Notes: generated by a model not told the origin, from the letters alone. Counted from the first letter of the stretch, positions 1 to 5,024 are shown. The stretch is 5,077 nucleotides of DNA from JAJRXK01 sp964593155 (GCA_964593155.1 CAZQHE010000216.1:1-5077), one strand, 5' to 3'. Made by a program: numbers and translations.

Positions 1-33
1 TGTTTCAAGAAAAATGGAACAAAGAAGAATGTA
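1..33. other. Compositionally aberrant AT-rich contig end
   Basis: These 33 bases have 9 G/C (27%), against about two-thirds in the rest of the window. They read in frame as a Phe-rich run (DTFFFVPFFLK) exactly where the LolA-like family normally continues from ...YYVYF into a polar segment. The abrupt change with the frame still open suggests a sequencing or assembly artefact, or chimeric join, at a contig end rather than true coding sequence. Confidence 0.5.
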
Positions 34-302
34 TCGAAGAAGTAGACGTAGTAGCGCTGCTCGCCGCCGTCTTCCCAGTCGCGACGCAGGATCACGAAGT
101 CACGCTCGCGGGTACGTCCCCGCTTGTCGGTGATCGTCATGGCCACGCGGGCCGAGCCGTCGTCGCCGGGGTAGTACATGTTCAGGTGGGCTTCCTTCAT
201 CAGCTCGGTGGCGTCCTGCGCCTGGGCCGGGCTGGTGGTGGTCACGAGAGCCACGGTGGCCATCGCGAGGAAGAGAAAACCGAAGAGAGTCTTACTGCGC
301 AT
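1..302 (-). CDS. LolA-like outer membrane lipoprotein-sorting protein, N-terminal part (truncated by window edge)
   Basis: The frame is open from an ATG at 302 to the left edge, giving about 100 codons with no stop. Residues 1-28 form a Sec signal peptide: basic start (MRSK), a hydrophobic core, and a Pro-Ala-Gln-Ala end with probable cleavage after A28. The mature part begins with a helix containing ELMKEAH, then a strand with RVAMTITDKRGRTRERDF and the end ...RRDW...QRYYVYF. That order is typical of LolA-like 'outer membrane lipoprotein-sorting' proteins (COG2834/PF17131 type), beta-half-barrel periplasmic carriers of lipids or lipoproteins that commonly sit next to RND exporters. Usual length is about 240-270 residues, so over half is missing. 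The start is fixed by AGGAGG 8 nt upstream, and the gap to the upstream exporter is only 5 bp, so the two are surely co-transcribed. The last ~11 codons at the edge are suspect: they are AT-rich and encode an unlikely Phe-rich run. The family call is from recognised pattern, not a search. Confidence 0.8.
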   Translation of the reverse strand, partial: MRSKTLFGFLFLAMATVALVTTTSPAQAQDATELMKEAHLNMYYPGDDGSARVAMTITDKRGRTRERDFVILRRDWEDGGEQRYYVYFFDTFFFVPFFLK

Positions 303-307
303 CGTCG

Positions 308-2713
308 TTACCTCCTGATCGCAGCGGAGAGATCGGGCTCTGGTCCGTCGTTGGTGGCCGCCGAGGGCTTGCTGATCACGTCACGCGGGAAGAAGCTCAG
401 CACGGCGGGCAGGATCAGGAAGGTCGCGCCTCCACTGATCAGCATGATCCCGAAGAAGAAGGCACCCACGGTGACGTAGGGCACCAGACTGGCGAAGAAC
501 ATCGGCACGAAGCCCAGGGCGATGACCACGACGTTGCGGGCCAGGGCCTGGGCCGGCTCGTGGAAGAAGGCCTGCATGGTCCGCTGGAAGTCGCGACCGT
601 GGCGCGCGTGCAGATCACGCGTGCGCTGGATGAAGTGGATCGCGAAGTCCACCGAAAGACCCAGCGACAGCGAACTGAGCACCGCCACCGGCATGTCGTA
701 GAAGCGACCGGACAGACCCACGTAGCCGTAGGTGATGAGGATGGTGGCGGTCAGGGGCACCATGGCCAGCAGGCCGAGGCGCACCGACCGGAACAGCAGG
801 ACCATCATGATCAGCACGGTCACGTAGGACCCGGCCAGGGCCTTGCCCATGCCGCTCACCATGAGCTCCTGCCACTTCACGTTGATGTAGCTCAGACCAC
901 CCCAGTCGACCTCGAGACCCTGGGGCGGCGGGTTCTGGCCGATCCAGTCCTGCGCGCCGTCCACGACGGCCGCCACCTGCTGGTTGTCGCCCTTGTGCAT
1001 CTGCACCCAGATGTTGATGGCGTCGCGGTTCGGTGTGATGAACTTGAACAGGTCGTCGGGCGAACCACCGCTCATCTCGTACAGGAACAGGTACTGGGCG
1101 AGCTTCTGGCGATTGTCGCCAAGGGCGTAGCTGCCCTCCTCGCGCGACAGCAGCTCGTACTGCACCTTCTTCAGGACGTCCACCACGGAGCTCGCCGCGC
1201 CGACGTTCTCCTGCTCGAGAAGGTGGTCCTGCAGGCGCTCGGCCCAGCTCATCCACTCGGGCTCGAGGAAGGCGTTCTCCTCCTCGCCACTCAGCTCGAG
1301 ATAGGCGAGGTAGGTGCCGGACAGGTGCTCGTTCATGACCCGGTCGGCCACGCGCAGGCGGTGGTCCTCCTTGAACCAGTTCACCGGGTTGTCGTTCACC
1401 ACGATCTGGGTCACGCCGAAGATCGACACCCCGATGATCACCACGAGCGTCGCGATCACGGGCACGCGGAAGCGGGTCGAGAAGAGGTAGATCGAGTGCA
1501 GGTGGCTCTCGGGAGCGCCGCCGCCCTCGTGGGCCTTGCCGAAGCCCTGGATGACCTCGATCGGCATCAGCTTCACGTAGGCCGGGATGAAGACCAGCGA
1601 CAGCAGCCACGCGGAGAACACACCGAAGGCCACGAAGATACCGAAGACCTGCACCGGCGGGATCGGCGTCGCCACGAGCGCGCCGAACCCGACGACCGTG
1701 GTCAACGACGTGAAGGCCATGGGCAGGAACAGCTCGCCCACCGTGTCCTCGAGCGTGCGGTCCAGGTCGCCGCCACGGCTGTGGAACTTGGCGTGGATCG
1801 AGCTGAGGATGTGGATGCTGTTCAGCACCGCGATCGGGATCAGGAAGATCGGGATCATCGAGCTCATGATGTGCACGGTGTTCCCGGTCGCGATCAGCAG
1901 GCCCATGGTCCAGATCACGCTGATCATGGCGATGATCATGGGCGCGGCGACGATCCGCGGACTGCGGAAGAAGAACAACATGAGCAGGAAGATCAGCAGG
2001 AAGGCCGCCGGGGCGCTCACGGCCATCTGTTCGAACATGGCCGCGCCGAAGGTGTCCTGCGCCACGGGCTGCCCGGCCACGTGGTACTCCTCGCCCAGGT
2101 CCTCCTCGAATCCGGCGATGATCTCCTGGATCTGCGCGTCGACGTCCGCCGCGACGTCCTTGCTCGTCAGGGGAACGAAGATCGCCAGGGCCTTGCCGTC
2201 CTCACTGGCCAGCTTTCCGCGCAGGATCGGGTTCTGCTCGATCTGGGCCAGGATGGTCTCGGCCTCTTCCTGCGTCTCGGGCGGAGACGCCATCAGAGTC
2301 TGCACCCGGATGCCCCCACCCGGCTCGGGCAGGATGTCGTCGACCTCGCTCGGTGCCAGGACGTCGTCGACGATCACGCCACCCTCGGTGATGTTCCCGT
2401 CGTCGTCGTACTCCGGCTGCATGTCGTACAGGGCCTCGGTGATCTCGTAGGCCCGCTCGAGGATCGCCGGAGTGAAGACGGTCTCGTCGTGCACGATGCC
2501 CACCACGAGGAAGTCGTTCAGGCCGAAGGCTTCCTTGATCGCGGTGTGCTCCACGCGCACCGGCTCGTCGTCCGGGAGCATGTTCTCGGGGTCGGTGTCG
2601 ATGCGGTCGACGATCTTCAGCATCGGCACGATCGCGGCCACGGTGAGCAGCGCGATGATCGTCATCACGATCCGCGGGTGCTGCACCGAGGGCTTCAGGA
2701 AAAGCGACTTCAT
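308..2713 (-). CDS. RND superfamily exporter (MMPL / COG1033 type)
   Basis: An 801-residue inner-membrane exporter with the duplicated RND layout. TM1 (about 13-32) is followed by a large periplasmic loop (33-228) and TM2-6 (about 230-249, 256-276, 283-303, 328-347, 353-378). TM7 (about 416-438) is followed by a second loop (440-622) and TM8-12 (about 625-772). The first loop has the COG1033 features: a QTLMASPP segment, then NPILRGKLAS and DGKALAIFVPL (about 160-182). The second half has the signature GLSVDFAIHF (685-694), whose Asp689 is the expected proton-relay residue. The matching first-half segment is IAVLNSIHIL (294-303), with Asn298 near the corresponding place. Length is normal for single-chain lipid or hydrophobic-compound exporters of the MmpL/HpnN type. 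The start is supported by GAGGAG at 2728-2723, 9 nt upstream of ATG. It is second in the operon, after DUF2892 and 5 bp before the LolA-like gene; that pairing suggests export of a lipid or other hydrophobic substrate (inference). The substrate cannot be read from the sequence. Confidence 0.93.
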   Translation of the reverse strand: MKSLFLKPSVQHPRIVMTIIALLTVAAIVPMLKIVDRIDTDPENMLPDDEPVRVEHTAIKEAFGLNDFLVVGIVHDETVFTPAILERAYEITEALYDMQPEYDDDGNITEGGVIVDDVLAPSEVDDILPEPGGGIRVQTLMASPPETQEEAETILAQIEQNPILRGKLASEDGKALAIFVPLTSKDVAADVDAQIQEIIAGFEEDLGEEYHVAGQPVAQDTFGAAMFEQMAVSAPAAFLLIFLLMLFFFRSPRIVAAPMIIAMISVIWTMGLLIATGNTVHIMSSMIPIFLIPIAVLNSIHILSSIHAKFHSRGGDLDRTLEDTVGELFLPMAFTSLTTVVGFGALVATPIPPVQVFGIFVAFGVFSAWLLSLVFIPAYVKLMPIEVIQGFGKAHEGGGAPESHLHSIYLFSTRFRVPVIATLVVIIGVSIFGVTQIVVNDNPVNWFKEDHRLRVADRVMNEHLSGTYLAYLELSGEEENAFLEPEWMSWAERLQDHLLEQENVGAASSVVDVLKKVQYELLSREEGSYALGDNRQKLAQYLFLYEMSGGSPDDLFKFITPNRDAINIWVQMHKGDNQQVAAVVDGAQDWIGQNPPPQGLEVDWGGLSYINVKWQELMVSGMGKALAGSYVTVLIMMVLLFRSVRLGLLAMVPLTATILITYGYVGLSGRFYDMPVAVLSSLSLGLSVDFAIHFIQRTRDLHARHGRDFQRTMQAFFHEPAQALARNVVVIALGFVPMFFASLVPYVTVGAFFFGIMLISGGATFLILPAVLSFFPRDVISKPSAATNDGPEPDLSAAIRR
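311..316 (-). promoter_or_regulatory. Shine-Dalgarno site of the LolA-like gene
   Basis: The minus strand reads AGGAGG with 8 nt before the ATG at 302. It lies directly upstream of the exporter's TAA stop (310-308), inside the exporter's last codons, so a ribosome finishing the exporter is placed on the next start. This decides the LolA-like start and suggests translational coupling. Confidence 0.85.
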
Positions 2714-2722
2714 GTCTGGGGA

Positions 2723-2728
2723 CTCCTC
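2723..2728 (-). promoter_or_regulatory. Shine-Dalgarno site of the RND exporter
   Basis: The minus strand reads GAGGAG, 9 nt before the ATG at 2713, within the 43-bp gap after the DUF2892 stop. No promoter or terminator is evident in this gap, consistent with one transcript. Confidence 0.75.
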
Positions 2729-2756
2729 TTCGCGTTCGCGGGCGGTCGAGACGGTG

Positions 2757-3002
2757 TCAGCTGCGCTCGGCGTCGGTGGCGGTGGCGACCTTGTTGGCCG
2801 GGTCGAAGCGGGACAGGATCGCCGAGAGCGGGCAGAAGTTGGTGAAGCTGAACTGGAGAAGGTTCAGACCGACGAAGGCGGCGAGCGCCAGCCAGCGGAT
2901 GTCGACCGTCCAGGCCAGCACGACGGACGTCAGGACGAAGGTCCCCGCCACCCGGCGGATCCAGCGGTCGGTGAAGGTGTTGGAAACGCAGGATTGGCTC
3001 AC
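2757..3002 (-). CDS. DUF2892 (YgaP-like) small inner-membrane protein
   Basis: An 81-residue protein with an N-terminal RWIRRVAG segment, two hydrophobic helices (about 17-35 and 37-53), then GLNLLQFSFTNFCPL (45-59) and a short polar tail. The Arg-rich start, the GxNLLQ helix and the conserved Phe-Cys-Pro turn (C57) are hallmarks of the DUF2892 family (PF11127), the membrane domain fused to rhodanese in YgaP. Stand-alone members of this size are common, and their biochemical role is unknown; links to sulfur/thiol handling come from YgaP and BigR-type operons. The start is GTG at 3002, chosen because AGGAGG lies 8 nt upstream; an ATG at 3009 is only 1 nt from that SD site and in another frame. 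It is first in the operon with the RND exporter (43 bp) and divergent from an ArsR regulator, so it is probably controlled by it. Besides C57 there is one other Cys (C5). Confidence 0.85.
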   Translation of the reverse strand: MSQSCVSNTFTDRWIRRVAGTFVLTSVVLAWTVDIRWLALAAFVGLNLLQFSFTNFCPLSAILSRFDPANKVATATDAERS

Positions 3003-3010
3003 GATTCATC

Positions 3011-3016
3011 CCTCCT
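3011..3016 (-). promoter_or_regulatory. Shine-Dalgarno site deciding a GTG start for DUF2892
   Basis: The minus strand reads AGGAGG with 8 nt before the GTG at 3002. The nearby ATG at 3009 begins 1 nt after the site, too close for initiation, and opens a frame without family resemblance. This favours the non-ATG start. Confidence 0.8.
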
Positions 3017-3018
3017 GG

Positions 3019-3063
3019 GGCTTCCGGGGCCCGATCCGCTCTCTTCGGAGTGATCGGGAAGCC
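3019..3063 (-). promoter_or_regulatory. Hairpin in the 5' leader of the DUF2892-exporter operon
   Basis: Two perfect 7-bp pairings are present: GGCTTCC (3019-3025) with GGAAGCC (3057-3063), and CCCGATC (3030-3036) with GATCGGG (3052-3058). They share bases 3057-3058, so they can coexist only if the inner stem is trimmed to 5 bp. An inner CTC-TTCG-GAG (3041-3050) caps the structure. In the minus-strand transcript the hairpin ends 2 nt before the SD site of DUF2892. There is no U-tract, so it is not an ordinary intrinsic terminator. It could modulate access to the SD site or stabilise the leader; function is inferred only. Confidence 0.4.
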
Positions 3064-3112
3064 TTGTCGGCGCCCGGAGTTTGTGCTTACTTGACGATGA
3101 AGTTGATCACTG

Positions 3113-3127
3113 GTCGATTGCATCGAC
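3113..3127. promoter_or_regulatory. Perfect 6-3-6 inverted repeat, candidate ArsR operator
   Basis: GTCGAT-TGC-ATCGAC is a 15-bp perfect inverted repeat that partly overlaps the left 11-bp arm. It lies where the -35 region of the plus-strand transcript would be and close to the expected start point of the minus-strand transcript. A dimer bound here could block both directions. ArsR/SmtB proteins normally bind imperfect inverted repeats next to or within their own promoters, so the position fits autoregulation. Assignment to this regulator is inference. Confidence 0.4.
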
Positions 3128-3134
3128 ATGGAGT

Positions 3135-3163
3135 TATATAGCGATGGAGTTCGGGGAACGCAA
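3135..3163 (-). promoter_or_regulatory. Candidate promoter of the DUF2892-exporter operon; its -10 may be shared with the ArsR gene
   Basis: On the minus strand, TTGCGT (3163-3158) is followed after exactly 17 bp by TATATA (3140-3135). TATATA is self-complementary, so it can also act as a -10 for the plus strand, where transcription would begin near 3147; no good -35 is visible on that side (GGTCGA or TGGTCG at the right distance). Minus-strand transcription would start near 3128, leaving a leader of about 125 nt to the GTG. The island stands out in an otherwise GC-rich sequence. The -35 matches consensus only in its first three bases. Confidence 0.35.
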
Positions 3164-3203
3164 GGGACCGAACGAGCCCCCGACCAGTGATGGCGGTAAC
3201 GCT

Positions 3204-3554
3204 ATGGAAGACAAGAGTTTGAGGCTGGTGGCGGAGCGATTCCGGGTGATGGGCGACCCGCTGCGCCTGCGGCTCCTGCACATCATCAAGGAAGGGGAGC
3301 GCTCGGTCGGCTCCCTCGTGGAGACCACGGGTGCAAGCCAGGCCAACGTGAGCAAGCACCTGCAGATCCTGCGGCGGGCCGGCCTGGTCGAGCGGCGGAA
3401 GGAAGGCCTGATGGCCTACTACAGCATCGCCGATCCCTCGATCTTCCACCTGTGCGACCTCGTGTGCGGACGGCTCACCGAGCAGTTCCAGCAGGACCTG
3501 AGCGCGATCGGCGAGCTCCATCCGGAGAGCCCGACGGCCTCGGATGCGCACTGA
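3204..3554 (+). CDS. ArsR/SmtB-family winged helix-turn-helix repressor
   Basis: A 116-residue DNA-binding regulator. RVMGDPLRLRLL (14-25) is the usual first conserved helix of the ArsR family. GERSVGSLVETTGASQ (31-46) and SQANVSKHLQILRRAGLV (45-62) form the helix-turn-helix with its recognition helix, and ERRKEGLMAYYSI (63-75) is the beta wing. The C-terminal dimerisation helix carries HLCDLVCGRL (82-91), with C84 and C88 spaced Cys-x3-Cys beside H82 and D85. The classical ELCVCDL metal motif of arsenic/cadmium sensors is absent, as is the first Cys of BigR/YgaV-type persulfide sensors (Arg33 at GERSV). A metal, thiol or redox ligand at the C-terminal helix is plausible but unproven. The frame runs back to 3081 and includes an ATG at 3144. 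The start at 3204 is preferred because the family fold begins there and the putative -10 lies at 3135-3140, though its SD site is weak. It overlaps the following methyltransferase by 11 bp and is divergent from the exporter operon, which it probably represses along with itself. Confidence 0.9.
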   Translation: MEDKSLRLVAERFRVMGDPLRLRLLHIIKEGERSVGSLVETTGASQANVSKHLQILRRAGLVERRKEGLMAYYSIADPSIFHLCDLVCGRLTEQFQQDLSAIGELHPESPTASDAH

Positions 3555-4011
3555 GTCACCTCCGAGCCGACGGATCGACCGTCGGATCGTCGCGGTGCAG
3601 GTGCTGCTGGGCGCTGCGCTGGCCGCGGCGTACCTGCGGTCGGACGCGGCATCGAGCCCGCCCTTCGCCTGGTCGGCCCTGGTCCTGGCCGGCATCGCGG
3701 CCGGCATCGGTGTTGCGGCTCTCGTGGCGCTGCGGCCGGTTTTCCGGGTCGCCCCGACGCCCCGACGTGACGGAATCCTCGTCACCCACGGCATCTATCG
3801 CTGGCTCCGCCATCCGATGTACAACGCCGTTCTCCTGGTCGTGGCCGCGGTCGCCCTGCACCGTCCCGACCCCTGGGTGCTCGCGACCGCCGGGACCAAC
3901 GTGGTCTTCTACTTGACCAAGGCCCGTTACGAGGAAGGTCTCCTCCGGGCCCACTACCCGAACTACGAGGCCTACCGGCGGAGGACCCTGGGCGTCCTTC
4001 CGGGCTGGTAG
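3544..4011 (+). CDS. ICMT/PEMT-like integral membrane methyltransferase
   Basis: A 155-residue protein with about four hydrophobic helices (15-31, 42-64, 94-106, 110-125). The diagnostic block is GILVTHGIYRWLRHPMYNA (77-95), containing the Arg-His-Pro-x-Tyr motif (89-93) of the ICMT/PEMT fold (PF04140/PF04191). It is followed by ARYEEGLLRAHYPNYEAYRRR (127-147), with the Glu pair and Tyr-x-x-Tyr that complete the S-adenosylmethionine site in this family. Relatives methylate isoprenylcysteine, phospholipid amines or other membrane-embedded acceptors; the bacterial substrate is usually unknown. A homologue, CzcN/NccN, accompanies heavy-metal RND efflux clusters. The length is normal for bacterial members. 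The ATG at 3544 lies 11 bp inside the ArsR gene and has no good SD site at proper distance (GGAGAG is about 14 nt away), so translation is likely coupled to the regulator. No clear terminator follows. Confidence 0.85.
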   Translation: MRTESPPSRRIDRRIVAVQVLLGAALAAAYLRSDAASSPPFAWSALVLAGIAAGIGVAALVALRPVFRVAPTPRRDGILVTHGIYRWLRHPMYNAVLLVVAAVALHRPDPWVLATAGTNVVFYLTKARYEEGLLRAHYPNYEAYRRRTLGVLPGW

Positions 4012-4136
4012 CCCCCGAACGCGCCCCAGATCACAGTTTGTCCCGTTGTGAGCGGAACCGAAGTAGTCCATGTTCACCATTCGTGATGGCCGCCGTCCGG
4101 CGCCGCTCCCCCCGACGCAACGCATCTCCCCCTGCC

Positions 4137-4142
4137 GAGGAG
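4137..4142 (+). promoter_or_regulatory. Shine-Dalgarno site deciding the lipoprotein start
   Basis: GAGGAG lies 9 nt before the ATG at 4152. The reading frame stays open upstream to about 4038, but only the 4152 start places a lipoprotein signal peptide at the N-terminus, so this site and the signal together settle the start. The 4012-4151 gap shows no convincing terminator or promoter; the best -35/-10 guesses near 4047-4075 are weak. Confidence 0.8.
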
Positions 4143-4151
4143 TCGTCCGCC

Positions 4152-4970
4152 ATGCGCGCTCCGATGCTCTTGATCACCCTCGTGGCCGCCGTCGCCCTCG
4201 TCGCCGGCTGCGGGAACCAGAACTCCGACCAGGGCCAGGCGTCCCAGCAGGCCCAGGCGCAGGCCTCGCAGCAGGCCACCTCGGCCCAGCCGGCCAGCGC
4301 GTTCTCCGGCGAAGTGGTCGAGACCATGAACTCCGGCGGCTACACCTACGCCCGCGTCGAGAACGATGCGAAGAGCGTGTGGGCGGCCGGCCCGGAGACC
4401 ACGCTCGACGTCGGCACCGAGGTCACCTTCAGCACGAAGATGCCCATGCAGGGCTTCCGCAGCGAGACGCTCGACCGCACCTTCGACACCCTGTACTTCG
4501 TCGGCGGCTTCGAGGCGCCGGACGCTGCGGGCAGCGAAGAGCCCCACGGCGGTATGGACATGATGCAAGCCATGACCGGCGAGTCGGGCGGCGCGCAGCA
4601 TGGCTCGATGCCCGAGCCGGGTGTCGCGCCGGGCAGCATCGCCAAGGCCGACGGTGGCCACACCGTGGCCGAGCTCTACGCCGGCTGCAGCAGCATGGTG
4701 GGTGAGACGGCCACCGTGCGCGGCAAGGTCGTGAAGTTCAACGGCGGAATCATGAATCGCAACTGGATCCACATCCAGGACGGAACCGGCGATCCGGCCG
4801 CCAAGACCCACGACCTGCTGATCACCACCGACGCCGCCTGCCAGGTCGGCGACACGATCACCGCCACCGGCAAGGTCACCGTCGACAAGGACTTCGGTGC
4901 CGGCTACGCCTACGAGCTGCTGCTCGAGGAGGCGTCGATCGAGGTCGACACGGCCACCACCGGCCGCTGA
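4152..4970 (+). CDS. Two-domain lipoprotein: NrfJ-like domain plus OB-fold domain
   Basis: A 272-residue exported lipoprotein. Residues 1-19 are a hydrophobic signal ending in a lipobox (VAG-C20), so it should be lipid-anchored. Residues 21-50 are a flexible Gln/Ala/Ser tether. Residues 52-120 (SGEVVETMNSGGYTYARVE...VWAAGPE...VGTEVTF...MPMQGFRSETLDRTFDTLYFVGG) match the NrfJ-related periplasmic domain, recognised by ETMNxGGYTY and MPMxxFxSxTLxRTF. Residues 121-165 are a Gly/Met/His-containing linker (H132, M135, M137, M138, M141, H150, M153). Residues 170-265 (TVAELYA...VRGKVVKFNGGIMNRNWIHIQDGTGD...DLLITTD...VGDTITATGKVTVDKDFGAGYAYELLLEEA) are an OB-fold domain that often accompanies NrfJ-like proteins. 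Two Cys, C179 and C230, lie in the OB domain and could form a disulfide. Function is unknown; neither domain has a proven enzymatic role, and a metal or cytochrome/redox-partner role is a guess from the Met/His content and the nrf association. It is in the same direction as the ArsR pair but 140 bp away, so it may be a separate unit. Confidence 0.82.
   Translation: MRAPMLLITLVAAVALVAGCGNQNSDQGQASQQAQAQASQQATSAQPASAFSGEVVETMNSGGYTYARVENDAKSVWAAGPETTLDVGTEVTFSTKMPMQGFRSETLDRTFDTLYFVGGFEAPDAAGSEEPHGGMDMMQAMTGESGGAQHGSMPEPGVAPGSIAKADGGHTVAELYAGCSSMVGETATVRGKVVKFNGGIMNRNWIHIQDGTGDPAAKTHDLLITTDAACQVGDTITATGKVTVDKDFGAGYAYELLLEEASIEVDTATTGR
4236..4283 (+). repeat. Two-copy 24-bp coding repeat in the lipoprotein tether
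   Basis: The 8-residue unit QASQQAQA (residues 29-36, bases 4236-4259) is followed directly by QASQQATS (residues 37-44, bases 4260-4283). The DNA copies differ mainly at third positions and at the final two codons. It forms a flexible spacer just behind the lipid-anchored Cys, and such repeats can change copy number between strains. Confidence 0.6.
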
Positions 4971-4982
4971 TCCGATGGTTCG

Positions 4983-5009
4983 GGGAGCCCGTCGGCACGG
5001 CGGGCTCCC
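4983..5009. terminator. GC-rich hairpin between convergent genes, probable bidirectional terminator
   Basis: GGGAGCCCG (4983-4991) pairs perfectly with CGGGCTCCC (5001-5009). The inner bases TCG/CGG add two pairs and one wobble, leaving a GCA loop. It begins 13 nt after the lipoprotein stop and lies 16 nt beyond the stop of the convergent partial gene, the usual place for a shared terminator. There is no T-tract on either side, so it may halt transcription inefficiently or act mainly as a 3' end protector. Confidence 0.6.
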
Positions 5010-5024
5010 GGACCCTCGCCGTGC

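Larger units (their letters stand above)
3106..3191. repeat. Pair of inverted 11-bp repeats flanking the divergent promoter region
   Basis: ATCACTGGTCG at 3106-3116 and its exact reverse complement CGACCAGTGAT at 3181-3191 are separated by 64 bp. The arms enclose the AT-rich island with the TATATA element and end 12 bp before the ATG of the ArsR gene at 3204. Each arm alone is not palindromic. Possible roles are two oppositely oriented protein-binding sites 75 bp apart, or a long-range stem. The match is unlikely by chance in so short a region, but function is unproven. Confidence 0.55.

Noticed and set aside
615..1610. A 331-codon minus-strand frame overlapping the exporter in another phase.
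   Set aside because: Arg/Gly/Pro-rich translation with no recognisable features, fully inside the RND gene; a codon-bias shadow.
98..2500. Looked for tRNA, rRNA, CRISPR repeats, transposase fragments or terminal inverted repeats here and through the rest of the window.
   Set aside because: None seen. The window is ordinary chromosomal-type coding sequence with no mobile-element signature beyond the odd left edge.
560..2845. A 761-codon plus-strand open frame antisense to the exporter, rich in His, Arg, Asp and Gly.
   Set aside because: It is a by-product of GC-biased codons in the exporter: no domain pattern, no signal, very low complexity, and it runs past the exporter start into the next gene. 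The minus-strand frame has clear RND motifs and an SD site.
3144..3203. Alternative ATG at 3144 giving the ArsR protein 20 extra residues.
   Set aside because: The extra residues (Pro/Gly/Glu-rich) are outside the fold, and the probable -10 at 3135-3140 would place the transcript start at or after this ATG. It stays possible if transcription begins farther upstream.
4002..4014. GGGCT-GGT-AGCCC small hairpin over the methyltransferase stop codon.
   Set aside because: Only 5 bp with a 3-nt loop and no T-tract; easily expected by chance in GC-rich DNA, so not called a terminator.
4046..4057. TTGTGAGCGGAA resembles the start of the E. coli lac operator.
   Set aside because: Only one half-site matches, the right half is absent, and no LacI-type gene is in the window. 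The organism is clearly not an enterobacterium; treated as coincidence.
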